From Pseudogymnoascus destructans (taxonomy: Eukaryota; Ascomycota; Leotiomycetes; Thelebolales; Thelebolaceae), in NCBI RefSeq assembly GCF_001641265.1, contig NW_020167534.1, positions 62,001 through 126,000 on the forward strand: DNA of 64,000 nt, written 5' to 3'. Under the pieces are notes generated by a model. It was not told where the DNA came from, searched no databases, and worked only from the letters and a program-made list of their open reading frames with translations. The translations under genes were made by a program, and so were the position numbers. Below, in pieces: positions 55,404-64,000 of the stretch (position 1 is the first letter of the stretch; each line of letters opens with the position of its first letter).

Positions 55404-56300
55404 CTCGCTGGGTAGCCAAAGGCTTCGAGCAATTAAAAGGGGTGGACTACGATCAAACCTTTGCCTCAGTAGCTAAAAGCACGGCGATCCGGATCCTGAT
55501 GGCACTCACAGCATATTATGATTGGGATATTGAGCAAATGGATGCAGTCACAGCGTTCCTGAACAGTCACCTCGAAGAAACTGTTTGGATCCAAATGCCA
55601 GTTGGATATGAGAATGGCTCCCGTGCCTGCCGCCTCAAAAAGGGACTCTACGGTTTAAAACAGGCCGTGAGACTATGGGCTAGAAACGTTAGGAAGCTGC
55701 TCTTAGAGCTTGGATATTACCCATTGCCAGAAGATGACTGCATATATCGGCATCCAAAAAAGGGGGTATTCGTCGCCACCCACGTCGACGATTTTCTCAT
55801 AATGGGACCTGACAGCGATGCGATTCAAGAGCTAAAGGATCAATTATCTAGCCGCTTCACAATGAAGGATTTAGGCCCATGCCAGACCTTCTTAGGCATC
55901 AAAATATCGAGGGATCGAGAGAATCGATCAATCCATTTGAGCCAGAAGAGCTATATCCAAAAGATCCTTAGAGTCTTCAGCATGGAAGCCGCTACTGAAA
56001 AGGATACCCCTACCGAAGCTGTGTCAGCCAGCTTCATGATCCTCCGGATCCTGGATCTTCCGATTCTAAAGCTTCAATTCTGAAGCTCCAGGGAACGAAC
56101 CGAAACCAGGAGGGTTTTAGGATCCGAACCACGAATAGACACACCCGTAACAGTATATATAGTACTTAGAATAGCTTCAATTATAAAAACATGCATTATA
56201 AAATTATCACTTCGGGCCCTACTGCTTCGTGACTGTATTTTCGGCTTATATTCTCTACCTACTGCCCTACGGATATTGTCCAACAATATCAACTCTCGTT
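55404..56300 (+). mobile_element. copia-3 reverse transcriptase fragment and probable 3' end
   Basis: An RVT_2 (copia) reverse transcriptase segment: RWVAKGFEQLKGVDYDQTFA, IEQMDAVTAFLNSHLEE, CRLKKGLYGLKQ and VATHVDDFLIMG (the catalytic YVDD appears as HVDD), then KDLGPCQTFLGIKI and SQKSYIQKILRVF. The frame is open to 56083. RNase H is missing. The AT-rich stretch with TATATATAGTACTTAG after 56150 may be the 3' LTR remnant. Confidence 0.85.
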
Positions 56301-56746
56301 TTGTCTAGGGCCGCTTGAAAAGTAGAGTCGTCAATGATGGCAGGTATCCCGTGTTGCTCATCAAGGCAACCTTTTGCCGCAAAGGTTTCCTTTAGCTGCT
56401 TAATAATGTTGTCATCTTCGCTGCACGAATTGGGTATGGGAACATCAGGTGATCAAATCGAACTCGAGCAGTCCCTCTCAATTTTGCCCCCTTCTCACCA
56501 GATATCCTTCGCTCGAAGGCTTCTAAAACTTCAGGGCCTGAAGTGCCCATAGTAAGAGAATGAATTCTTGGTTTTTGTCTTTGTACTTGGGTGTTTTGAT
56601 ACTTGTCAATTCCTACTCACGAAAATCTCAAATTCATCGACAGCTGAGCTAGGTAACAGAGGATATAATTGCAGGCCATCGTATAGCTGCACATTTCGGA
56701 CCACAACATGCGACGGATGGTAATTCATTCCATCGTGCCGTGCCAT
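56298..56746 (-). pseudogene. DUF3723-like gene, 5' fragment
   Basis: A first exon from ATG 56746 (MARHDGMNYHPSHVVVRNVQ, LYDGLQLYPLLPSSAVDEFE) ends near a GTGAGT donor at about 56629. After an acceptor near 56530 comes PEVLEAFERRISGEKGAKLR, VRFDHLMFPYPIR and, with a one-base frameshift, DDNIIKQLKETFAAKGCLDE and HGIPAIID. This order is that of the fungal DUF3723 family, a protein family of unknown function seen in accessory DNA and reported among Starship cargo. It is truncated by the copia-3 end. Confidence 0.6.
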
Positions 56747-56843
56747 CTTCAAACCACTCTGATGGTAAAGTGGGTCATTTTACCACCCTGAGTGGTGGTG
56801 GACCACTCCACCTCGGGACCATCTCACCAGGAGGGTGGACTAC

Positions 56844-56977
56844 ACCTCAAGACCATCTACACCTCAAGACCATCTACACCTCAAGACCATCTACACCAAG
56901 ACCATCTACACCTCAAGACCATCTACACCTCAAGACCATCTACACCTCAAGACCATCTACACCTCAAGACCATCCGC
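56844..56977 (+). repeat. 17-bp minisatellite (ACCTCAAGACCATCTAC)
   Basis: Seven 17-bp units plus one 15-bp unit (ACCAAGACCATCTAC at 56895), nearly identical. Open frames through it are repeat artefacts. Confidence 0.92.
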
Positions 56978-57189
56978 CACAACAGATGGTACCTACTGAC
57001 AACCACCTTCGTACATTCCGAGGTCATAATAGCAACTGCTATATCTACGATTGACATCCGCGTCCGTAGAAACGATTACAGATAAATCGACATGTCACGT
57101 AAAAAGGGATCACGTGATACCCGCTGGCCAGTGCTGAACCATGCCGAAGACAAGACGATATCCACTGATGTACTTGGAAAACCACCATC
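56978..57189. other. short intergenic or degenerate segment
   Basis: Nothing recognised between the minisatellite and the first identifiable piece of the interrupted pseudokinase-like gene. Confidence 0.4.
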
Positions 57190-57331
57190 AAATGCACAGT
57201 CTTTCCGGGGAGTTTTGATGTCATAAAGTTGCAAAGTCTGGGTTCGCTGGAGGTTCCGCACGCAGAACGAGAGAAGACAGATGCTTCGAAATATATCCCT
57301 CCAAAATTACCACTTAAAGCGACCACCTTAG
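57190..57331 (+). pseudogene. pseudokinase-like gene, part left of the hAT-like element
   Basis: An open frame reads TIKCTVFPGSFDVIKLQSLG, then SLEVPHAEREKTDASKYIPP, then KLPLKATTL, and ends at the target duplication CACCTTAG. It continues in frame for about 16 codons after the right-hand copy of CACCTTAG at 61553-61560, then needs one frameshift to join the kinase-like frame. It is therefore the upstream part of the gene that the element split. Confidence 0.6.
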
Positions 57332-58284
57332 TAGGCTGCGCACTACTCGCTCAATACTCGGCTCACTCGCTCAGTGGGTTACTCAGCTGGGTGAGTAGCT
57401 GAACCTTTTACTCGACTCGGTGAGTGAGGTCAATACTCAGTTACTCTGTAAAAACCCGGTGAGTACTCGGCTATCACGTGTAAGATTTATGCATCATGTG
57501 AACAGTCCCTCATACGATTAATACTGTTTTATGGTTAAGTTAAAGTATTACATCTATTAGCATCACTCTCGCCATCTCTAGTAAGCTGTGAGAACGAATC
57601 ATGTATATTCCTCTATCTAAGTACCATGATTATCAGAAGATTATTAGAACGCTATTATCTATTATATATGCTTAAGAACATCCCTCCACCTTGCTTGATG
57701 AGGCCGGCCAGACCTACTAATACCTAAAGTATTTATAGGGTCTTGATGAGGATCCTCGACTGAGCGGAACGAGCTATGAGTCAAGATAACTGTGTATAGA
57801 ACTTGTTCATAAAATGTCTCTTGTGTGAGAATATGATCTTATTATAGGTATTAACCTACATAATTCTGGTAATAATCTGGTAATCCTTACTTGTTGAGGT
57901 TGCATTTGATTGATTCGCATTTGATAGAGACTATCCTTCCCATCTGTGACTTCTTTTTGCAAATGTCTGATGCAAGATGTGTTGCCATAGACTTTGGGCC
58001 AGCAGACTTGATTGCAGGATGCGTAAGGGCCTTCGAACAATAAGTACAAATAACACATGGTTCTCCAGAAAGCCGGTCTGCTCCTTGGTGATAACTTCTC
58101 CAGTATTGAGAACTCCAGTTGGTTGAATCCCATGCAATCTTCATAAGGAGTTTTGTAGTATGATCTGAGTGTTGTTCATACCATCGTGATAGCTTCCACC
58201 ACTCAATGAATATATCGTGTGTATCCTTAGTCCATTTGACGAATTGGTTTAACTTGCCAATATATTCAAGGCCTGCAGGGACTT

Positions 58285-58533
58285 TGTAAGGATGCCTGTC
58301 CCTCAGTGATGGAAAGGATCTGAGTCGGGCAGGTTACGGTCACATGATAAGAGTTAAGGCAGGTTAGCTGAGTCGGACCCGTTTCGGGTACTTAAGGAGA
58401 TTGACCCAACGGGGGTTCCTCTCTTCATCTTTTTTGTATCCTTCGTAGTAGACCTATAGGATAGCATCCGTTTAGCCTCTGACTCGCACTCTCATATGCT
58501 ATTACTGTGAGCTGGGTGCCCTGTGTCCTTACA
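58285..58533 (-). mobile_element. LTR-B copy 4 (short subfamily)
   Basis: 249 bp on the minus strand, flanked by the perfect target duplication GACTT (58280-58284, 58534-58538), inserted in the hAT-like element. Confidence 0.92.
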
Positions 58534-59698
58534 GACTTGATTTAATGAGGATAGTTGTTGAGAAGACGGAAAAGAGTCTGAGAATACTGTCAGAATCAAA
58601 CAACTCTGAGTATTGAGATGGCATTTGGCAAATTGCTCGATTATCAGAAGGTTACCAGAAGTCTGGCTACGATGAAGTACTTAAATACCTGGTTTTCCAA
58701 CGCGAAAGGTACTCCAGCGCTATAACTTTAGCAACTCAAGTTCTCCTCTACTCTAGCTCCAGGAACAACATATCCTGTGCAGCTGATACCTTAGCCCACT
58801 TTTCCTTATCAAACTTCTTAGAGTAGACAAGTAAGAACGCCTCTTTGAAGCTAGAACTATGAGTGGATATTTGCAACCATCCATTGTCGACAAGATTGTA
58901 AGACTTTGGGTACCACTGCACAGGTCCTGGTAATTAGGCCCACTTTCCAAACTGCCTGCTCGTACAAACAGAAATATTTATGTGGTGGGATAACCTCGTG
59001 AAAAGTGCTATAATAAACAATTAGTATTGCCAGAAGATTGCTAGGATGATCAGAGACGTACCCTTCCTCTACATCAATCCACGGCATATACTCAAAGAGA
59101 CGCTCAGGCTTCTTTCTCAGCTTTCCAGCCTTTCTCGTATATGAGTGGATACAGCTATCCCAGAAATGTTGCCACTTGCGGAAATTGGACTCTTCATGGG
59201 CCTATCAACTATTAGTATCACCAGAAGATTACCAGATTATGAGGTAGCATACATCAATGTGCGCTTGAGTTAAGAGAGCCTGGGTGCTAGTGATCTCTTC
59301 ATCGGAAAGCTCATCTGGTAGAACAGCCTCGTCATTTAAAATATCTCGCGCTGTAACATAAGCTCCAACTCCAAATCGTCTTCAACCTCAGTATCCTCCC
59401 ATTCGCTGTTATGATTGTCATCGATTGGAATACTTGAGATACCCTCAAATGCAGCAAGCTCAGACAGAAGTTGTTTGGGCGGAGTAGATGGTGGGGCTTG
59501 TGGAGAAGAAGAGGCGCTAATATTCTTGACTTTCTGATTCGCAATGCAAGATGCATGGGTACCCTTCTCAGTCCTGTTTATAGTTAGATTGAGGCTACCA
59601 GAGATTACCAGAAGGAACTTACCGAACACAAATACGCTCAACCTTCAATTCATTCTGTAGACGTGTCTTGTCTTCAGTAGAGGCAGCGATATACTTTG

Positions 59699-60070
59699 TG
59701 TAATGACACAGGGCACCCAGCTCACAGTAATAGCATATGAGAGTGCGAGTTGGAGGCTAAAAGGATGCTATCCTATAGGTCTACTACGAAGGATACAAAA
59801 AAGATGAAGGGGGAACCCCGTTAAGTTTGTTTCCTTAAGTACCCGAAACGGGCCCGACTCGGTTATCCCAACCCTAGCCCTGAACCTTCCACCGCAACAG
59901 GTCCGCATCGACCCTGAACCCTACACCCTTACTGTCCCCCACTATAGTGTAACTCGCTATGTGCTCCTCTACTGGTCCGAAACCACACCGAGTCGGATTT
60001 CATGCTTGTGGTGACCGTAACAGCTCTGAGGCGGGTTCTTCGAGTATCTAGGTAAGGAGGCATCCTTACA
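59699..60070 (+). mobile_element. LTR-B copy 5 (long subfamily)
   Basis: 372 bp, same length as copy 2, flanked by CTTTG (59694-59698, 60071-60075). It starts TGTAATGACACAGGG and ends CATCCTTACA. It interrupts the first coding exon of the BED-finger gene, antisense to it. Confidence 0.92.
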
Positions 60071-60490
60071 CTTTGCAGACTTATATAACTTCTTTAAGTA
60101 GTAGCTCAGATCAGCATGGTCAGCCTTGAGTGCTAAGTGAACAGCCTTCTCATCTTCAGTAAGGTTGGAGACGCAGTTGCGAGCTTTGATAGTATTCGCA
60201 TTAGTGGAGAGTTCTTCATGTGCCTTGAGTTTCGCCATACTAACTAAACACGTGATTAGCAGAGATCTCCAGAAGTTCTGGCTATAGAATCAAGATAATA
60301 AACTTAGTTGAAGTCCTAGTGAAGAGGTAAAGGCTCAAAAGGGAAGAAGAATGTGTAGATCGGAGAGTAACCAAGGAAGGTGGTTCTAAGGTCGTGGTTA
60401 TTTTAAAGTTGCAAACAAAAATATTTGTGAAGGAATATTCACCTACAAAGAATTACTGTTCCAAAAACAACACCACAATGCGCACCTTCA

Positions 60491-60497
60491 TATAAAA
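60491..60497 (+). promoter_or_regulatory. TATA box of the H3-like pseudogene
   Basis: TATAAAA lies about 147 bp upstream of the ATG. It is followed by pyrimidine-rich sequence and a likely leader intron (CACTGTAAGTACAC.. to ..ATATTAG at about 60569-60634). Confidence 0.55.
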
Positions 60498-60637
60498 CAC
60501 ATACCTTTCAACCTCTACCTCTTTACTATACTCTTCTTCTGCAATATTCTTTCTACAAACTCACTGTAAGTACACATATCTTTTGATCTACTTCTTTATC
60601 TTGTGTTTACTTTACTAACTCACCTTGATATTAGCAA

Positions 60638-61211
60638 ATGACTCGTACCAAGCAAACTGCTAGGAGATCAACTGGCGGCATAGCACCAAGGATGCCACTT
60701 GGATTACGGGCTGGCTCTGGGCTTGGCGGAAAGGGACAGGAAAAGGCTGTGGGCACAGCAAGAAAAGCTCCAGTTTGCTCATCTCAAGCTAGCAACAATC
60801 ATGCTCAGAAGGCCACGCGCTGCACAAAGTCTAGTAAGAGGATTACCAGAGGATTACCAGAGGATTACCAGAACTCTCTAATAAACATATAGGCACCAAG
60901 GCTCTCCGCGATATCAGAAGACAGCAACTTGATACTAGCTCCCATTCCAGCGTCTTGTTAGGGAAATCACAGAAGACTTCAAGTCCAATCTTCGCTTCCA
61001 GCAATCTGCTATCCTAGCTCTTTAGGAAGCTGCTGAATGCTTCCTCATTCGAGAATTTGAGAGTATGATGTTTAAACATAGTGACAGGGACATACTAACA
61101 GTTATAGTGACAAACCTCCTCGCTATTCATGCGAAGAGAGTGACAATTCAGGCAAAGGGTATGATATTGGTTCGGCGTTTGCAGGATATGATGTTTAAGC
61201 TGTGGGCTTAA
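60638..61211 (+). pseudogene. divergent histone H3-like pseudogene
   Basis: The start MTRTKQTARRSTGGIAPRM is unmistakably an H3 tail: K4 is kept, while K9, K14 and K18 positions carry R, I and M. A divergent loop follows. An intron at 60834-60892 (GTAAGA donor, CTAAT branch) leads to STKALRDIRRQQLDT (compare GTVALREIRRYQKST). After a short deletion with frameshift comes PFQRLVREITEDFKSNLRFQ, QSAILAL, a TAG stop at 61023, and EAAECFLIREFE. A 39-bp intron-like gap with ACTAACAG follows, then NLLAIHAKRVTIQAKGMILV and RRL. The histone fold is recognisable end to end but cannot be translated. It lies inside the hAT-like element. Confidence 0.85.
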
Positions 61212-61552
61212 TCGATGGAAATGTCTCTCACCCAGGAATGAAGGTCAGATGAGTTCTGGCAACCATCTGGTAACCTGGTACCTAAAGGCCAAAGGTTATA
61301 GTGTGGAATAGGACATCAACAATATGGGAATGGAGTTGGAGTTATGGCGTCTTGATCAATGAAGTCGCACCCCGTTTTTAACATAAGTAATGGCTAATCA
61401 AACACGTGATATAACTGAGTTGCCAAGACCCATACTAGGTACTCAGCAAGTGAGTAATCCTCATTCAACAATACTCGGGACATGAGCGAGTAACTCAGCT
61501 GGGTGAGTAAAAATTCTACTACTCGACTCGTGAGTACCCAGTGCGCAGCCTA

Positions 61553-62560
61553 CACCTTAGGCTCAGAGACACAGACGAAAGGTCCCAAGAAGCGAACATC
61601 CATAAACCACTGGCCGAAGACCCTTGGAATACATATAAGAGTCTCCGCACTCTGGACAGAGGGGGAATTGTTACAGCGGCATGTACACGAAAAGCTCCTG
61701 TTCAGATGGTTGTGATTAAGGAATTGCGATCGGTTCTTCGCACTACTGAGCTCAAATGGACTTTTCACCACAATTTGGTAGCTTTTCTAGAAGTGTATCA
61801 GTTTGCGGAGAAAACGCTCGCAGCCATGGAATATACAGTCGCCACATTGCAGCAGGTCATGGCAGTCGCGTTGCCACTGGAAGAGATTCACATCTCGGCC
61901 GTATGCTGTCAGGTAATGTTGCATCTCGATTGTTGATCATCTGCTAAACGTCATAGCTATTTGAGGGGATCCGGCATTTGTCAAAGAATGGGGTGGTACA
62001 CAACAATCTCAACGCCTCCAAGGTATTGTTTACTCCAGACGGTTGTGTTAAAATAGGTATGCCAGCAGTGCCAGCCTTGCGATAAGGACTAACTATGTAG
62101 CATTTTTGGACGATTATCAAGCCTCGGCATCAACCCGCGCCCGTCCATTAGGCATCATTGCAATATATATGATGCAACAAGGAATACCTACAGGGCCAGG
62201 GCAACGCGCTCATTCTCGGACATCCAGAGCTGTGGTCAGCGGAAGCTGCAAACTTCTTGTCGGTGGCATCTTGGGGAAGCCTACAAGACCTAAAGAACGT
62301 AAGATACTCAGGGTCCGTCAGTGGCCTATGCTAAATTATCCATAAGAACAAATTTCTAACATGTTCATCACCGACGGTTATGATCCCACATGTAGAGTGT
62401 GCCCGGTGGGGAACAGTCGAGTGGTATATAGGGGAGAAAGCGGACGGGAGTCAATCCCAACTGACACAAGATACACCTGTGAGACAGGGTCCGACTTGTC
62501 TTTTTCGTGAAAGATACAACTTTGCCTTCACATCAAAGTACGATAGCAGAGTATATGAGT
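61553..62560 (+). pseudogene. pseudokinase-like gene, part right of the hAT-like element
   Basis: After the target duplication the frame gives EDPWNTYKSLRTLDRGGIVT and AACTRKAPVQMVVIKELRSV (a beta-3 VxIKE lysine), then HHNLVAFLEVYQF. Splicing at 61913-61956 leads to LFEGIRHLSKNGVVHNNLNA and SKVLFTPDGCVKI. A second intron at 62057-62100 (GACTAAC branch) leads to AFLDDYQASASTRARPLGII, then after a frameshift HPELWSAEAANFLSVASWGS. The catalytic loop reads HNNLN in place of HRDLxxN and no DFG is present, so the fold is a pseudokinase of a type common in filamentous ascomycetes. The gene is broken by the element and by frameshifts. Confidence 0.7.
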
Positions 62561-62711
62561 TGATTATGTTAAAATCTAGATAACAATTTGAAGGCAATAG
62601 CAAGCAAAACAAAACATAACTCGATGTCAACCACCTTGCAATTATGCGAGACAGGGTCCGACTTGTCTTTTTCGTGAAAGATACAACTTTGCCTTCACAT
62701 CAAAGTACGAT
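62481..62711 (+). repeat. 64-bp direct duplication (62481-62544 and 62648-62711)
   Basis: A perfect 64-bp segment starting GAGACAGGGTCCGACTTGTC occurs twice, 167 bp apart. The first copy lies at the tail of the pseudokinase-like gene, consistent with a local duplication in non-coding or decayed sequence. Confidence 0.9.
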
Positions 62712-62987
62712 CTGCTTTACCTCTGTCGGTGATACTGTAAATTACCATGGCCAGACAAGCTTTGCAGTTTTTATCAAGTCTGAGCGAAACATAAAGAAGA
62801 GATTGAAATCATTATCGGATTGAGAACCTGTACGGCTTATTAGTCTTTAGTGTAAGAGAACTGTCCATGCTAACTTACCGCAAGAAGTCCATGCCATTTC
62901 TGCAGCGCGAATATTGTGGCCGATGATTCAGGAACGAGACGAGAAAATTCTCAAGCAAAAGCGACGTTTTCTTCTTCTGACCACTCC

Positions 62988-63755
62988 TCAGACAAGACAT
63001 GACCACGCCAGATAGGGGTATGTTCTTCTGCGAATATTGTAGTGCACGAAAGCAGAGCGTGATATTCCTCTGGTAGGTGGGAAAGTATAAAAAAAGCCAC
63101 AGTTGGCATCAGGTATTCCAGAGAGTAGTCGCTTAATCTGCTGCAAGGGAGCCACCTTGATCCCGTTGAGTGTCCTCTTGTCATTTTCAATGGTTATAAA
63201 ATCAATTCCAGGCAAAGTTCCCTCGCTCGCATGACGTGGTTGTTCTTCTAACATATACCTAGCAGCAAGCTTCCACATGTCAGATTCTCTATCATCGTCA
63301 ATGAAAAGATAGCCCGCTTGCATAGTTGACAAAGAGCTGGCAACAAGCTTCCACATGACAACTGCGTCCTTGTCATTCTCAGACTCTTCGGCCGCTGGCA
63401 TAGTCGGCAAAGAGCTGGCGGCACAATCCAATTTGCCAACTTCGGCTTTCCCTCGCTCGGGCGTTGAGTTGATCGAATCTGGTTGGGACGGGTGCGAATC
63501 GAGACGGGTAGGAGTGCCTTGTGAGATCGGACTCTGATCGACGTTATCACGCCATTCTTCACATCTTAACTTTGCACACTCTTGGCATTTTCCATCCTGA
63601 GGCATCTGCTGCCCACACGTCGTACATATCCTGCAGTCATTGCATCTGCCCATGTGGAATATTCTCATTCCACAAGATGTGCATCGCTCGGATATCAATA
63701 TTTCTTTCATAACCCGTCGACCCTCCCTTATACACTTCTCCGTCGCTCTCTCCAC
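62988..63755 (-). CDS. Cys-rich putative zinc-binding protein, N-terminus uncertain
   Basis: A 255-residue minus-strand frame, not recognised as a known family. Near its start are three CxxC-type knuckles: RCTSCGMRIFHMGRCNDC, ICTTCGQQMPQDGKCQEC and a nearby RCEEW, suggesting a zinc-ribbon or double zinc finger. The middle part has a duplicated segment (VMWKLVASSLSTMQAG / DMWKLAARYMLEEQ), also visible as near-repeats of the DNA. The upstream sequence (YVEEIHEVERATEKCIREGR) stays open beyond the Met at 63755, so the real gene probably starts further upstream, possibly through an intron near 63790. The C-terminal end after PPTRGISRSAF may also be altered by splicing. Confidence 0.5.
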   Translation of the reverse strand: MERATEKCIREGRRVMKEILISERCTSCGMRIFHMGRCNDCRICTTCGQQMPQDGKCQECAKLRCEEWRDNVDQSPISQGTPTRLDSHPSQPDSINSTPERGKAEVGKLDCAASSLPTMPAAEESENDKDAVVMWKLVASSLSTMQAGYLFIDDDRESDMWKLAARYMLEEQPRHASEGTLPGIDFITIENDKRTLNGIKVAPLQQIKRLLSGIPDANCGFFYTFPPTRGISRSAFVHYNIRRRTYPYLAWSCLV

Positions 63756-64000
63756 TTCATGAATCTCCTCAACATACGGTTTACTTACACATTGGGGTTA
63801 TGGGGTTTCTACCCAGAACAGTTTGACTGGAAGCTCTTTAAAATGGGAAGGCTGTTAGTTGCCCTTGATGTTACTGGATATCATGATATGAATTGTGGAC
63901 TTTGGAATTGCATCATCCTCTATGTGCTTGCCAATACTGCAACACCATGTAGCATTTCTATACTACACGCTGGAAGAACACCGTTGTGTCCTTACTCGTC
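63756..64000. other. window end, possible upstream exon of the Cys-rich gene
   Basis: The minus-strand frame of the Cys-rich gene remains open to about 63780. Beyond that nothing is recognised. Confidence 0.35.

Larger units (their letters stand above)
57887..60238 (-). pseudogene. intron-rich gene with C-terminal BED-like zinc finger, split by two LTR-B insertions
   Basis: Start MAKLKAHEELSTNANTIKAR (60238). The sequence runs into LTR-B copy 5, resumes as YIAASTEDKTRLQNELKVER, and is spliced by introns at 59574-59622, 59202-59252 and 59008-59061 to acidic and then aromatic segments (FRKWQHFWDSCIHSYTRKAG, PERLFEYMPWIDVEEG, FHEVIPPHKYFCLYEQAVWK). A frameshift follows. The part beyond LTR-B copy 4 contains KWTKDTHDIFIEWWKLSRWY and a BED-like finger, CVICTYCSKALTHPAIK with downstream H and C (SMATHLASDICKKK). 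BED fingers are the DNA-binding module of hAT transposases. Splice sites look real, but the two insertions and the frameshift make it non-functional. The internal layout could be two genes. Confidence 0.6.
57332..61552. mobile_element. hAT-like DNA transposon carrying a BED-finger gene and a histone H3-like pseudogene
   Basis: Terminal inverted repeats TAGGCTGCGCACT (57332-57344) and AGTGCGCAGCCTA (61540-61552) are perfect over 13 bp. They are flanked by the perfect 8-bp duplication CACCTTAG (57324-57331, 61553-61560), the size made by hAT transposases. Subterminal regions on both sides are full of ACTCG/CGAGT words. The element is 4221 bp, of which about 630 bp are two later LTR-B insertions with their duplications. 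Inside lie a minus-strand intron-rich gene (57887-60238) and a plus-strand H3-like pseudogene (60638-61211). No complete hAT transposase with the C-terminal dimerisation domain is visible, so it is probably non-autonomous. Confidence 0.85.

Noticed and set aside
56740..57085. Plus-strand frames through the 17-bp minisatellite
   Set aside because: The protein repeat is only the translation of the minisatellite, and the frames have no other features.
60638..61211. H3-like pseudogene as a centromeric CENP-A gene
   Set aside because: The tail is canonical H3 type (RTKQTAR), and CENP-A proteins of ascomycetes have unrelated tails. The fold is also broken.
1..64000. CRISPR array, bacterial operon or prophage
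   Set aside because: No direct repeats with regular spacers, no Shine-Dalgarno pattern, and all genes are eukaryotic with spliceosomal introns.
33325..64000. A single giant Starship element covering the right half
   Set aside because: No captain recombinase or element borders are visible. The pieces have independent target duplications, so the block is better read as nested separate insertions.

Overview
The window looks like nuclear DNA of a filamentous ascomycete (Pezizomycotina). Many genes carry one or more short introns, mostly about 45-100 bp, with GT..AG ends and CTRAY-like branch sites. The proteins are fungal orthologues (ATG26, FCP1, CMR1, MTF2-like, COA6, SYS1), and one decayed retroelement carries mutations of the type left by repeat-induced point mutation (RIP). 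Placement in Leotiomycetes or a related class is only a guess from the flavour of the proteins.

Left half (1-33 kb) is ordinary gene-dense chromosome. In order: a partial gene at the edge, possibly proteasome subunit Rpn3; an NYN-domain protein; a truncated NmrA-like gene beside a copia gag remnant; a mitochondrial carrier; RAD54, whose start codon appears to be split by an intron; an MTF2-like mitochondrial gene; CMR1; the five-exon sterol glucosyltransferase ATG26; the six-exon CTD phosphatase FCP1; a tRNA-Ala(AGC); MSH2; a long disordered protein; SYS1; COA6; and a VOC-like protein. RAD54, CMR1 and MSH2 all act on DNA damage or mismatch and have CGCG-rich elements upstream.

Right half (33-62 kb) is a transposable-element-rich block. 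Only EMG1 (34.4-35.2 kb), an Asn-rich secreted protein (44.3-45.5 kb) and an amino-acid/GABA-type permease (46.0-48.0 kb) look intact in it. It holds at least two copia 5' ends whose primer-binding sites match the anticodon arm of initiator tRNA-Met, a copia reverse transcriptase fragment, about five Ty3/gypsy fragments, a pogo-type transposase, a MITE, and three families of short LTR-like repeats, here called A, B and C. Several of these have clear 5-bp target duplications and are nested. Family C forms a miniature LTR element (TRIM) inside a gypsy element, and a complete solo A LTR sits inside one of the C LTRs.

The most unusual object is a 4.2-kb element at 57332-61552 with 13-bp terminal inverted repeats and an 8-bp target duplication (hAT-like). 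It carries an intron-rich gene with a BED-like zinc finger and a divergent, intron-containing histone H3-like pseudogene whose tail has R, I and M at the positions of K9, K14 and K18. It interrupts a pseudokinase-like gene and was itself hit twice by B elements. A DUF3723-like pseudogene lies just to its left, and a Cys-rich partial gene closes the window.

All exon joins were derived by eye from splice signals and reading frame, and no database search was made.
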